Assembly (NCBI GenBank): GCA_019751575.1
Contig: JAIENF010000632.1
Location: forward strand, 1 to 7,515
DNA length: 7,515 nucleotides
Origin: Burkholderiales bacterium
GTDB taxonomy: Bacteria; Pseudomonadota; Gammaproteobacteria; Burkholderiales; CAIKXV01
Direction of reading: 5' to 3'
The translations under genes were made by a program, and so were the position numbers. Positions 1 through 6,005 of the stretch are shown here, piece by piece (the first letter of the stretch is position 1; the number at the start of each line of letters is the position of its first letter). The notes below the pieces were generated by a model, which had not been told where the DNA came from, did not search any database, and saw only the letters and a program-made list of their open reading frames with translations.

Positions 1-916
1 CGCTCTGCATGAAGCGGGTGAACTCCTGCGCGGTTGCAGCCGGGGTGGGCTCGACGACGTCTGCCCGCAACCGCTCCTGCACCTCGGGACGCTCGAGCAC
101 GCGCCTCATCACCTGGCTCATCCGGTCGACCACCGGCTTCGGCAGTCCGGCCGGGCCGACCAGCCCGTACCAGGTACTGGACGAGAAGCCCGGCACGGTC
201 TCGCTCATCGCCGGCAGGTCGGGCGCGCCCGGTGCGCGCTTCTCGGTGGTGACACCGAGCGCGCGCAGCTTTCCGCCGCGCACCTGCGGCACCGCCGAAG
301 CCCCGGCCGCGAATGCCGCGGTGATGTGGCCGCCCATCAGGTCGGCCATCGCCGGACCGTCGCCCTTGTACGGCACGTGCGACAGCTGGACGCCGGTGAG
401 CTGCTGCAGCAACTCGCCCGACAGGTGGGGCGTGCCGCCGATGCCCGAGGAACCGAAGCTCACCTTGCCCGGGTTTGCACGCGCGAACTCGATCATTTCC
501 TTCAGCGTGGTGATCTTCGACGCCGGGTTGACCAGCATCACCAGCGGCCCGATGCCGATCAGGCTGATCGGCGTGATGTCCTTGATCGGATCGAAGCTGA
601 GCTTGTACAGCGGCGCGCTGCTGGCATAGCTCGACGGGATGACCAGCTGGGTATACCCGTCCGGGACCGACCGGACCACGATCTCGGTGCCGATCGTGCC
701 GCCCGCGCCGGGACGGTTGTCGATCACGACCGTCTGTCCGAGTTCCTCCGAGAGGCGCGGGGCGAGCAGCCGGGCCACGACGTCGGTGCCTCCGCCAGGC
801 GCATAGGCGACGATGGCGCGGATCGGTCGCTCCGGCCACTTGCCGGCCTGGGCCGATGCAACGGTCGGGACTGCCAGGCAGGCGATGCCGGCCGAGACGA
901 GGTACGGACGACGCAT
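1..916 (-). CDS. TTT-family (Bug) periplasmic solute-binding receptor, 3' end cut off by window
   Basis: Encodes an extracytoplasmic receptor of the Bug/TctC family, which captures small, usually carboxylated, solutes in the periplasm for TctA/TctB-type transporters. Seen: 305 residues from ATG at 916. A basic N-terminus and hydrophobic stretch end in ASA-Q, giving a likely signal-peptidase I cut after residue 22. The mature part opens with the typical WPERPIR strand. The family's two ligand loops are present: APGGGTD at about 39-45 and DNRPGAGG at 66-73. HVPYKGDGPAMADL, also typical, lies in the middle of the mature protein. Family members are about 320-330 residues, so roughly 15-25 C-terminal residues lie outside. 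A strong Shine-Dalgarno GGAGGAAG (921-928) fixes the start. The gene lies 73 bases after the stop of the GGDEF-EAL gene on the same strand, so co-transcription is possible. The ligand cannot be read from sequence. Family call very secure. Confidence 0.95.
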   Translation of the reverse strand, partial: MRRPYLVSAGIACLAVPTVASAQAGKWPERPIRAIVAYAPGGGTDVVARLLAPRLSEELGQTVVIDNRPGAGGTIGTEIVVRSVPDGYTQLVIPSSYASSAPLYKLSFDPIKDITPISLIGIGPLVMLVNPASKITTLKEMIEFARANPGKVSFGSSGIGGTPHLSGELLQQLTGVQLSHVPYKGDGPAMADLMGGHITAAFAAGASAVPQVRGGKLRALGVTTEKRAPGAPDLPAMSETVPGFSSSTWYGLVGPAGLPKPVVDRMSQVMRRVLERPEVQERLRADVVEPTPAATAQEFTRFMQS

Positions 917-989
917 GTCACTTCCTCCATGGGCGCCGGGCTTTATGCGCCCGATCGACGTCCAGTGTAGCAGCAGCGCGCCGGAGCGA
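917..989 (-). other. Short intergenic spacer with a 6-bp GC hairpin next to the Bug ribosome-binding site
   Basis: This 73-base gap separates the GGDEF-EAL stop from the Bug start on the minus strand. It holds a perfect 6-bp inverted repeat, GGGCGC (931-936) and GCGCCC (947-952), with a 10-base loop. The hairpin sits immediately upstream of the Shine-Dalgarno at 921-928. There is no T-run after it in the direction of transcription, so it is not a convincing intrinsic terminator. It could reduce read-through or shape translation start. An ATG at 928-930 opens a different frame and is not the gene start. No convincing promoter was found for the Bug gene here. Confidence 0.35.
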
Positions 990-1009
990 TCAGGGAGCGA
1001 TCCGGAGCG
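983..1009. repeat. Three GGAGCG units at 10-11 base spacing over a stop codon
   Basis: GGAGCG occurs at 983, 994 and 1004; the first two copies extend to GGAGCGATC. The array covers the stop codon (990-992) and last few codons of the GGDEF-EAL gene. The period is close to one DNA turn, which could suit protein binding. It is equally consistent with a local duplication in GC-rich sequence. Confidence 0.4.
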
Positions 1010-3401
1010 GGACGCGCTGCGGGTGCGGCGCCCGGTCGCGGAGGAGGAGGTCGACGAAGGCGTCCGCCGGGCATGGCCGGGCGAACAGATAGCCCTGGTA
1101 CTCATCGCAGCCATGCGCGCGCAGGAATTCCAGCTGGGCTGGTGTCTCGACGCCCTCGGCCACGGTACGCACGCCGAGCTTCTTGGACAGCACCAGGATG
1201 GCATCGACGATGGCCTCGTCGTTGGCATCGATGTTGATGTCGCGCACGAACGACCGGTCGATCTTCAGCTTGTGCACCGGGAACCGCTTGAGGTAGCTGA
1301 GGGACGAGTATCCGGTACCGAAGTCATCCATCGACAGCCGCACGCCCAGCGTGTTCAGACGGTGCATGGTCGCGAGCGCACGCTCGGCGTTGTGCATCAC
1401 CATGCTCTCGGTGATCTCGAGTTGCAGCGCGGACGCAGGACAGCCCGCCGAACGCAGCGCATCCTCGACTGCCGCATCGAGGGACAGGTCGGCGAACTGC
1501 CGCGCGGACAGGTTCACGGCCACCGGCACGCCTTCGATGCCCAGGTCTATCCAGGCGCGCGCCTGCCGGCAGGCCTCGTGCAGCACCCGGTTGCCGATCG
1601 CCACGATCAGGCCGGTTTCCTCGGCGACCGGGATGAACTCGGCCGGGCCCACCATGCCGCGCTCCGGATCTTCCCAGCGCACCAGTGCCTCTGCCGCGGC
1701 GATGCGTCCGGTGGCGACATCCACGATCGGCTGGAAATGCACGCGCAGTTCGTCATGGTCGAGCGCCCGCCGCAGCCCTGCCTCGATCTGCAGCCGGCGC
1801 GTGACCATCAGGTTCATCTCCGGCGTGAAGAAGGTCATCGTGTTTCCACCCTGCTCCTTCGCCCGGTACATGGCGGTATCGGCATGGCGCAGCAACGTGT
1901 CGGCCGTCTCGCCATCGCGCGGGAACGCACTCACGCCGATGCTGGCACTCGACGATACGGTCTGGCCTTCCACCTCCAACGGCTCGGCCAGACGCTCCAG
2001 GATGACGCTCGCGATCGGCACGGCGTCGGAGACCCCGGCCATGTCGGACAGCACCACCACGAATTCATCGCCGCCGAGGCGCGCGACCGTATCGCCCTGG
2101 CGCACGCAGGCCACCAGCCGGCGCGCGGTCTCGCGCAGCAGCACGTCCCCCTGAGTGTGGCCGAGGCTGTCGTTCACCGTCTTGAATCGATCCAGGTCCA
2201 GCACCAGCACGGCGGCGACCCGGTTCGCGCGACGCGCGAAGATGAGCGCCTGTTCCAGCCGATCGGTGAGCAGGTTGCGGTTGGCGAGCCCGGTCAGCGC
2301 ATCGACGTTCGCCTGCCGTTCGAGCGCCTCGTTGTAGCGCGTGATCTCGCCGCGCTGGGTGTGCAGCGAACCAGCCAGCCGGTCGAGCGCACCCATCACG
2401 TCGCCGAGTTCGCCCCGGGGATAGGGCGCGCCGATCGGCGTCGCATAGTCGCCGGCGTCCAGGCGCGAGATTGCGGACATCATGCGGATCGCCTGGCGCC
2501 GCAGCGCGAACTCGGCCAGCACCGCCGCACCGAGGAAGATGACCACGGCGATCGCGAGCAGCCAGCCAAGGGCCTGCTGGAATCGCCGGTCGATGCCGGC
2601 ATGCAGCGAATGCTCGGGCACGCTGAGCACCAGGCGCAGGCCGGTCTCCCCGGCGCGCGGCATCTCGGCGACCGTCCAGATCCGGCGCTGGCCGCCGACA
2701 TCGAGCGTCGCCACGCGGCCGCCCGGGCCGCCGAGCACGAAGTCGCGCAGCGCCCCGGAGGCCGCGAGCGTGCCTGGCCTCGAGGTCAGTGGCACCTGCA
2801 TGAGCACCTGCCCGGCCGCGGTCCAGACCTCGAACCCCATGTCCGGGTATGGCAGCGCGGCGCGCACCGAAGCCCCGTACGCCTCGAGGTCGAACGACGC
2901 GAGCATCACGAACCGGAGCGACGACGACGCATCACGCACCGGGTAGGCGACCTGGACCAGGCCCTTGCCGGTCAAGCGCCCCACCACGCCCTCCATGACC
3001 GGCCCGGTGGACACCAGGGCCTGCTGGAAGTACTGCCGGTCGCGCAGGTCCAGCGTCCGCCCGCTGTGCAGCGAATCGCAATGCAACCGGCCATCGGTAC
3101 GGATGGTCAGCAGCCCGGTGTACTGCGGATGCTCGCGCAGCACGTCGGCAAGGAAGGCGGAGCACGCATGCTTGTCGCCGCCGTCCAGCAACGGGACCCG
3201 CCCGAGGCCGAACAGCAGTTGCCCCGTACCCGCAACCTTGTCGTCGAGTTCACGCCCGATCGCTTCGGCGCGCGCGACCAGCTCGCCGCGTGCATCGGCC
3301 AGGGTCATCGCCCGCTGCTGGAGCAGCAGCAGCACCATCGCCAGCACCGGCAGGAGCGTGGCGGCCAGCGCGAGCCAGAGGATCCGGGCGCGCAGGCTCA
3401 C
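990..3401 (-). CDS. Membrane dCache-HAMP-GGDEF-EAL sensor, c-di-GMP turnover
   Basis: A predicted inner-membrane signalling protein of 803 residues that makes and/or degrades cyclic di-GMP in response to a periplasmic cue. Seen: TM1 at about 8-27. A periplasmic domain at about 28-278 has the dCache-like [12 protein letters not shown] motif (118-129) and two cysteines (C80, C108) that could form a disulfide. TM2 lies at about 279-300, followed by a HAMP-like linker to about 352. The GGDEF domain spans about 365-523 with GGDEF at 443-447, the inhibitory I-site RQGD at 434-437, and metal-ligand Asp in LDLDRF. The EAL domain spans about 535-785 with EALVR (571-575), [35 protein letters not shown] and QGYLF all present. 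Both active sites therefore look functional; which activity dominates cannot be told. Start is GTG at 3399-3401. The in-frame TGA at 3444-3446 leaves no ATG, GTG or TTG further upstream, and TM1 would be lost from a later start. The Shine-Dalgarno is weak, suggesting low translation. Transcribed divergently from the AhpD-like gene. Ligand unknown. Confidence 0.95.
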   Translation of the reverse strand: MSLRARILWLALAATLLPVLAMVLLLLQQRAMTLADARGELVARAEAIGRELDDKVAGTGQLLFGLGRVPLLDGGDKHACSAFLADVLREHPQYTGLLTIRTDGRLHCDSLHSGRTLDLRDRQYFQQALVSTGPVMEGVVGRLTGKGLVQVAYPVRDASSSLRFVMLASFDLEAYGASVRAALPYPDMGFEVWTAAGQVLMQVPLTSRPGTLAASGALRDFVLGGPGGRVATLDVGGQRRIWTVAEMPRAGETGLRLVLSVPEHSLHAGIDRRFQQALGWLLAIAVVIFLGAAVLAEFALRRQAIRMMSAISRLDAGDYATPIGAPYPRGELGDVMGALDRLAGSLHTQRGEITRYNEALERQANVDALTGLANRNLLTDRLEQALIFARRANRVAAVLVLDLDRFKTVNDSLGHTQGDVLLRETARRLVACVRQGDTVARLGGDEFVVVLSDMAGVSDAVPIASVILERLAEPLEVEGQTVSSSASIGVSAFPRDGETADTLLRHADTAMYRAKEQGGNTMTFFTPEMNLMVTRRLQIEAGLRRALDHDELRVHFQPIVDVATGRIAAAEALVRWEDPERGMVGPAEFIPVAEETGLIVAIGNRVLHEACRQARAWIDLGIEGVPVAVNLSARQFADLSLDAAVEDALRSAGCPASALQLEITESMVMHNAERALATMHRLNTLGVRLSMDDFGTGYSSLSYLKRFPVHKLKIDRSFVRDINIDANDEAIVDAILVLSKKLGVRTVAEGVETPAQLEFLRAHGCDEYQGYLFARPCPADAFVDLLLRDRAPHPQRVPLRIAP

Positions 3402-3448
3402 GCGATCAGCCGGAGCGGCAGTTTGCCGGAAGCACAGTAGAATTCAAC

Positions 3449-3488
3449 GCATGCGGTACCGCCCTGCGTGAGGTTGCACGCGGTACCG
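3449..3488. repeat. Paired 13-base direct repeat with palindromic CGGTACCG core, possible operator pair
   Basis: GCATGCGGTACCG (3449-3461) and GCACGCGGTACCG (3476-3488) match at 12 of 13 positions, 27 bases apart. Each contains the perfect 8-base palindrome CGGTACCG, extended to a 10-base palindrome in the first copy. Between them GCGTG (3466-3470) and CACGC (3477-3481) form a small inverted repeat. CCCTGCG (3463-3469) pairs with CGCAGGG (3490-3496). Two similar palindromes in a divergent promoter region, just upstream of a possible -35 box, suggest binding of a dimeric regulator. One more CGGTACCG lies inside coding sequence at 1313-1320, so the core alone is not diagnostic. Confidence 0.4.
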
Positions 3489-3497
3489 GCGCAGGGA

Positions 3498-3526
3498 TTG
3501 GACGAACGCATGGAAGCACGTATATC
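3498..3526 (+). promoter_or_regulatory. Possible sigma-70 promoter for the AhpD-like gene
   Basis: TTGGAC (3498-3503) and TATATC (3521-3526) are separated by 17 bases, the preferred spacing. The -10 box matches consensus at 4 of 6 positions and the -35 box only at its first three. Transcription would start near 3533, which is the first base of the long inverted repeat, leaving a leader of about 80 bases. Weak on sequence alone but well placed. Confidence 0.35.
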
Positions 3527-3579
3527 GCCGCAATCTGCACGGACTTGAGGTTTTCCGCGTGGCTCCGTGCAGATCGGCG
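3526..3579 (+). promoter_or_regulatory. Large inverted repeat / leader hairpin upstream of the AhpD-like gene
   Basis: ATCTGCACGGA (3533-3543) and TCCGTGCAGAT (3564-3574) are perfect 11-base complements around a 20-base loop. Beyond a two-base bulge (CA, 3531-3532), CGCCG (3526-3530) pairs with CGGCG (3575-3579), for 16 pairs in all. It ends 21 bases before the Shine-Dalgarno at 3601. No T-run follows directly, so it is not a standard intrinsic terminator. It may be a 5' mRNA-stabilising stem, an attenuator-like element or a spaced operator; the sequence does not decide between them. Confidence 0.55.
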
Positions 3580-3611
3580 GGCTGTTTCCGGAGAATGACT
3601 GGAGGATCCAC

Positions 3612-4124
3612 ATGTCAAGGCTGGGCCAGGTAGACCTCGACACGGCACCCGCGCTTTCGCGGCCGATGCTCGAAGGCGTGCACCGCAAGCGCGGCTTCCT
3701 GCCGCCGATGTTCCGGGCGCTGGGCAACTCGCCGGCTGCGATGTCTGCCTATGTCGCCTTCGGCGGTGCGATGGCCGGCAGCACGCTGCCGGTTTCGGTG
3801 AAGGAGCAGGTATCGATCGCCGTGGCCGCTTCAAGCGACTGCCGCCAGTGCATGGAAGCCCACACGCGTTACGGCCGCGAGGCGGGATTGCCGGACGACG
3901 AGCTCGAGGCCGCGCGGCGGTTCGAATCGACCGACCCGCTGGCCGCGGCCGCCCTTGCCTTTGCACGTGCGGTCAAGGAAAGCCATGGCCATCTGACCGA
4001 CGCAGCTGTCGACGCCGCACGGGCCGGCGGCATCGACGACGCGCGCATGGTCGACCTGGCGGCGCTGGTGGCGATCAACCTGTTCACCAACTACGTGAAC
4101 AACCTGGCCAAGCCACAGGGCTGA
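3612..4124 (+). CDS. AhpD/carboxymuconolactone decarboxylase (CMD)-family protein
   Basis: A 170-residue, mostly helical protein of the CMD/AhpD family. Members are either thiol-based peroxidase partners, using a CxxC pair to reduce peroxides or pass electrons, or decarboxylases of the beta-ketoadipate pathway. Seen: the AhpD-type signature with C77, C80 and H84 (CRQCMEAH) and E65 in VKEQ twelve residues before the first cysteine. This is the same Glu-Cys-Cys-His spacing I recall for mycobacterial AhpD (E118, C130, C133, H137). The second AhpD histidine between the cysteines is Gln79 here. The CxxC pair favours a redox role over decarboxylation. The start ATG is chosen because GGAGGA (3601-3606) lies five bases upstream; an in-frame GTG at 3567 lacks a ribosome-binding site. 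No AhpC gene is adjacent. It converges on the aldolase-like gene, so it is probably a single-gene transcript. Family call secure; substrate unknown. Confidence 0.92.
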   Translation: MSRLGQVDLDTAPALSRPMLEGVHRKRGFLPPMFRALGNSPAAMSAYVAFGGAMAGSTLPVSVKEQVSIAVAASSDCRQCMEAHTRYGREAGLPDDELEAARRFESTDPLAAAALAFARAVKESHGHLTDAAVDAARAGGIDDARMVDLAALVAINLFTNYVNNLAKPQG

Positions 4125-4132
4125 CCGGACGG

Positions 4133-4154
4133 GCCACGGAAGGACGGCCGTGGC
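4133..4154. terminator. Hairpin between convergent genes, likely bidirectional terminator
   Basis: GCCACGG (4133-4139) and CCGTGGC (4148-4154) are perfect 7-base complements with an 8-base loop. The hairpin fills the 33-base gap between the stop of the AhpD-like gene (4124) and the stop of the convergent aldolase-like gene (4158). No T-tract follows on either strand, so classical rho-independent action is uncertain, but position and symmetry fit a shared transcript end. Confidence 0.55.
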
Positions 4155-4157
4155 GGT

Positions 4158-4961
4158 TCAGTCCCGGTACGAAGGGTCGGTGCGGTCGAGCGCGCGACGC
4201 AAGGCGCGCCACTCGGTCTGCTTCTTCTTGTACGGCAGTGCCGCGAACTGCGCCGCCACCTTCTCCGCCACGTGCAGCGGCGGAATGCGCAGCGTCGACC
4301 CACCCGCGAGCGCGTCGACCTGCGCGGTGCAGGCGCGTTCCAGGTAGTACATCAGGTCGAACGCCTGCGCGACCGTCTCGCCTGCGGTCAGCAGCCCGTG
4401 GTTGCAGAGGATCATCGCGCGCTGCATGCCCAGGTCGCGAACCAGCCGCTGCTGCTCGTCGAGGTCGAGCGCGACGCCCTCGTACGGGTGGTAGGCGAGC
4501 CGGCCATGGAAGCGCATCGCATGCTGGGAGATCGGCAGCAGGCCCTGTTCCTGCGCCGACACCGCGATGCCAGCCGCGGTGTGCGTATGCATCACGCAGG
4601 CCACGTCGGGACGCGCACGGTGCACGGCGGCGTGGATCACGTACCCTGCCCGGTTGATGCCCAGCCCGGTCGGGTCGTCGATGATCTCGCCATCGAGGTC
4701 GATCTTCACCAGGGAGGATGCGGTGATCTCGTCCCAGGTCAGGCCGAACGCGTTGATCAGGAAGTGCTCTTCCGGCCCCGGCACCCGCGCCGAGATGTGC
4801 GTGTAGATCAGGTCGGTCATCCGGTACAGCGCGGCGCAGCGGTAGCAGGCGGCGAGGTCGACCCGGACTGCCCACTCCTCCGCCGACACGCGCGCGCGCA
4901 CGCTGCCCGGCTCGATCACGCATGCAGCCGGCTCGATGGCCGGGTCGATCCTGTCGTCCAT
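4158..4961 (-). CDS. Class II aldolase/adducin-family protein
   Basis: A 267-residue cytoplasmic protein of the class II aldolase/adducin fold, a zinc-dependent family of sugar-phosphate aldolases, epimerases, dehydratases and decarboxylases plus many uncharacterised members. Seen: the zinc histidines H125 and H127 in MHTHT and H188 in NHGLL. The 63-residue interval from the first to the third equals that I recall for fuculose-phosphate aldolase FucA (H92, H94, H155). The block YTHISARVPG (53-62) followed by a FLINAFGLTW stretch is typical of the adducin-like branch. By the same offset the FucA catalytic Glu73 falls at Gly106, so classical aldol cleavage is doubtful although metal binding looks intact. 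The start ATG at 4961 has GGGAGGA just upstream (4965-4971 on this strand); an in-frame ATG-ATG pair at 4977-4982 has a poorer site. Divergent from the Bug-amidase pair across 51 bases, suggesting a shared pathway. Substrate not predictable. Confidence 0.93.
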   Translation of the reverse strand: MDDRIDPAIEPAACVIEPGSVRARVSAEEWAVRVDLAACYRCAALYRMTDLIYTHISARVPGPEEHFLINAFGLTWDEITASSLVKIDLDGEIIDDPTGLGINRAGYVIHAAVHRARPDVACVMHTHTAAGIAVSAQEQGLLPISQHAMRFHGRLAYHPYEGVALDLDEQQRLVRDLGMQRAMILCNHGLLTAGETVAQAFDLMYYLERACTAQVDALAGGSTLRIPPLHVAEKVAAQFAALPYKKKQTEWRALRRALDRTDPSYRD

Positions 4962-4970
4962 GGCTCCTCC

Positions 4971-5012
4971 CGATGGCATCATAGAGCACCTTCGACACGC
5001 GAGAGGCCATCG
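4971..5012. repeat. 7-bp inverted repeat in the divergent aldolase/Bug spacer
   Basis: CGATGGC (4971-4977) and GCCATCG (5006-5012) are perfect complements, 35 bases centre to centre. The arms lie close to the start codons of the two divergent genes: nine bases upstream of the aldolase-like ATG and directly before the Bug ATG. A dimeric regulator bound here could control both genes. Short arms mean chance is possible. Confidence 0.3.
4978..4983 (-). promoter_or_regulatory. Possible -10 box for the aldolase-like gene
   Basis: TATGAT on the minus strand matches the sigma-70 -10 consensus at 5 of 6 positions and would start transcription about ten bases before the ATG at 4961. No TTGACA-like -35 box is visible at 16-18 bases, so an activator would be needed or the match is chance. 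Confidence 0.25.
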
Positions 5013-6005
5013 ATGTCCCCCACCGCCCGGGCGCCCCGTGCGCCGGCAGCCCTCCCCGCCCTGGCCGCCGTCCTGCTCGCCGCAAGCGCAGGCCCGGCAT
5101 CCGCGCAGGCTTGGCCGTCGAAGCCGATCCGCATCGTGGTGTCCGCCACGCCGGGCGGCGGGGTCGACACCAGTACGCGCATCGTCGGCCAGGGCATGGG
5201 CGAACGCTGGAACCAGCCGGTGCTGATCGAGAACCGTCCCGGTGGCGGGGGCGCGGTCGCCGGGGACATCGTCGCGCGGTCCGCGCCCGACGGCTACACG
5301 CTCAAGACCATCTCGATCGGACATGCGGTGCTGCCGAGCACCCACCGCAACCTGTCCTACGATCCCGAGCGCGACCTGGTGCCGGTCAGCGTGATGGTCA
5401 ACGGGCCGAACGTGCTGGTGGTGCACCCGTCGCTGCCGGTAAGGTCGGTGAAGGACCTGGTCGCGCTGGCCCGATCGAAGCCGGGCGAACTGCTCTACGC
5501 CTCGTCGGGCAACGCCGGCCCCCCGCACATGGCGATGGAACTGCTGCGGATGCTTGCCGGCATCGACCTCGTGCACGTGCCTTACAAGGGCACCGGCCCC
5601 GGCATGGCCGACCTGGTCGCCGGCCGGGTGTCGATGACCTTCGCCAGCGTGATCTCGGTGCGCCAGCATGTCGAGTCCGGGCGGCTGCGCCTGCTGGCCA
5701 CCTCGGGTGCGAAGCGTTCCGCCAGCATCCCCGATGTGCCGACGATGGCCGAGGCCGGCGTCCCCGGCTATGCGGTCGATGTCTGGTACGCCATGTTCGC
5801 GCCCTCGGCGACACCGCGCGACATCCTGCAGACGCTCAACACCGAGGTCGCACGCATCCTCAACCAGCCGGCGATCAGGGCGAAGCTCGCCGCGCAGGGC
5901 ATGGAGCCCGTCGCCGAATCGCTCGAGCGCACCGCTGCCTACATCCGCGCAGAGACCGCCAAGTGGGCCAGGGTGGTGAAGGCCGCGAAGATCAGCGTCG
6001 AATGA
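5013..6005 (+). CDS. TTT-family (Bug) periplasmic solute-binding receptor
   Basis: A complete 330-residue Bug/TctC-family receptor, expected to bind a small carboxylate or related solute in the periplasm. Seen: an Ala/Leu-rich signal peptide ending ASA-Q with cleavage likely after residue 31, then the usual WPSKPIR strand. Ligand loop 1 is TPGGGVD (46-52) and loop 2 is ENRPGGGG (73-80), followed by APDGYTL. HVPYKGTGPGMADLVAG and the conserved C-terminal helices are also present. Length is normal for the family. The start ATG is set by GAGAGG (5001-5006) six bases upstream and by the signal peptide. The stop overlaps the amidase start as ATGA (6002-6005), so the two are an operon with translational coupling. 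No TctA/TctB membrane genes are in the window, so it either uses a transporter encoded elsewhere or serves as a sensor. It differs clearly from the receptor at the left edge, so this is not a recent duplication. Confidence 0.96.
   Translation: MSPTARAPRAPAALPALAAVLLAASAGPASAQAWPSKPIRIVVSATPGGGVDTSTRIVGQGMGERWNQPVLIENRPGGGGAVAGDIVARSAPDGYTLKTISIGHAVLPSTHRNLSYDPERDLVPVSVMVNGPNVLVVHPSLPVRSVKDLVALARSKPGELLYASSGNAGPPHMAMELLRMLAGIDLVHVPYKGTGPGMADLVAGRVSMTFASVISVRQHVESGRLRLLATSGAKRSASIPDVPTMAEAGVPGYAVDVWYAMFAPSATPRDILQTLNTEVARILNQPAIRAKLAAQGMEPVAESLERTAAYIRAETAKWARVVKAAKISVE

Larger units (their letters stand above)
3402..3611. other. Divergent intergenic regulatory region
   Basis: These 210 bases lie between the divergently transcribed GGDEF-EAL and AhpD-like genes and carry no credible gene. 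The only small plus-strand frame noted, ATG at 3451 to TGA at 3471 (six codons), has no ribosome-binding site. From left to right the region holds paired CGGTACCG palindromes (3449-3488), a possible plus-strand promoter (3498-3526), a long inverted repeat (3526-3579) and the Shine-Dalgarno GGAGGA (3601-3606). No clear minus-strand sigma-70 promoter could be picked out. The only candidate is TTGAAT around 3441-3446, with a poor -10 partner. Confidence 0.7.

Noticed and set aside
9..970. Plus-strand open frames (9-629, 326-970) across the left Bug gene
   Set aside because: Antisense to a gene with signal peptide, ribosome-binding site and family motifs; no domain is recognisable in them.
813..3440. 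Very long plus-strand open frame (875 codons) opposite the GGDEF-EAL gene
   Set aside because: It is the antisense shadow of a gene with unmistakable domains; its protein is rich in His/Arg/Gln/Gly with no recognisable domain, as expected in GC-rich DNA.
3451..3471. Six-codon leader peptide (ATG to TGA) in the divergent region
   Set aside because: No ribosome-binding site and upstream of the likely promoter; no regulatory codon run.
3567..3611. Earlier GTG start for the AhpD-like gene
   Set aside because: No ribosome-binding site precedes it and it lies inside the leader hairpin, whereas GGAGGA is ideally placed for the ATG at 3612.
4272..5012. Upstream extension of the second Bug frame
   Set aside because: It is antisense to the aldolase-like gene; the signal peptide and the GAGAGG site place the start at 5013.
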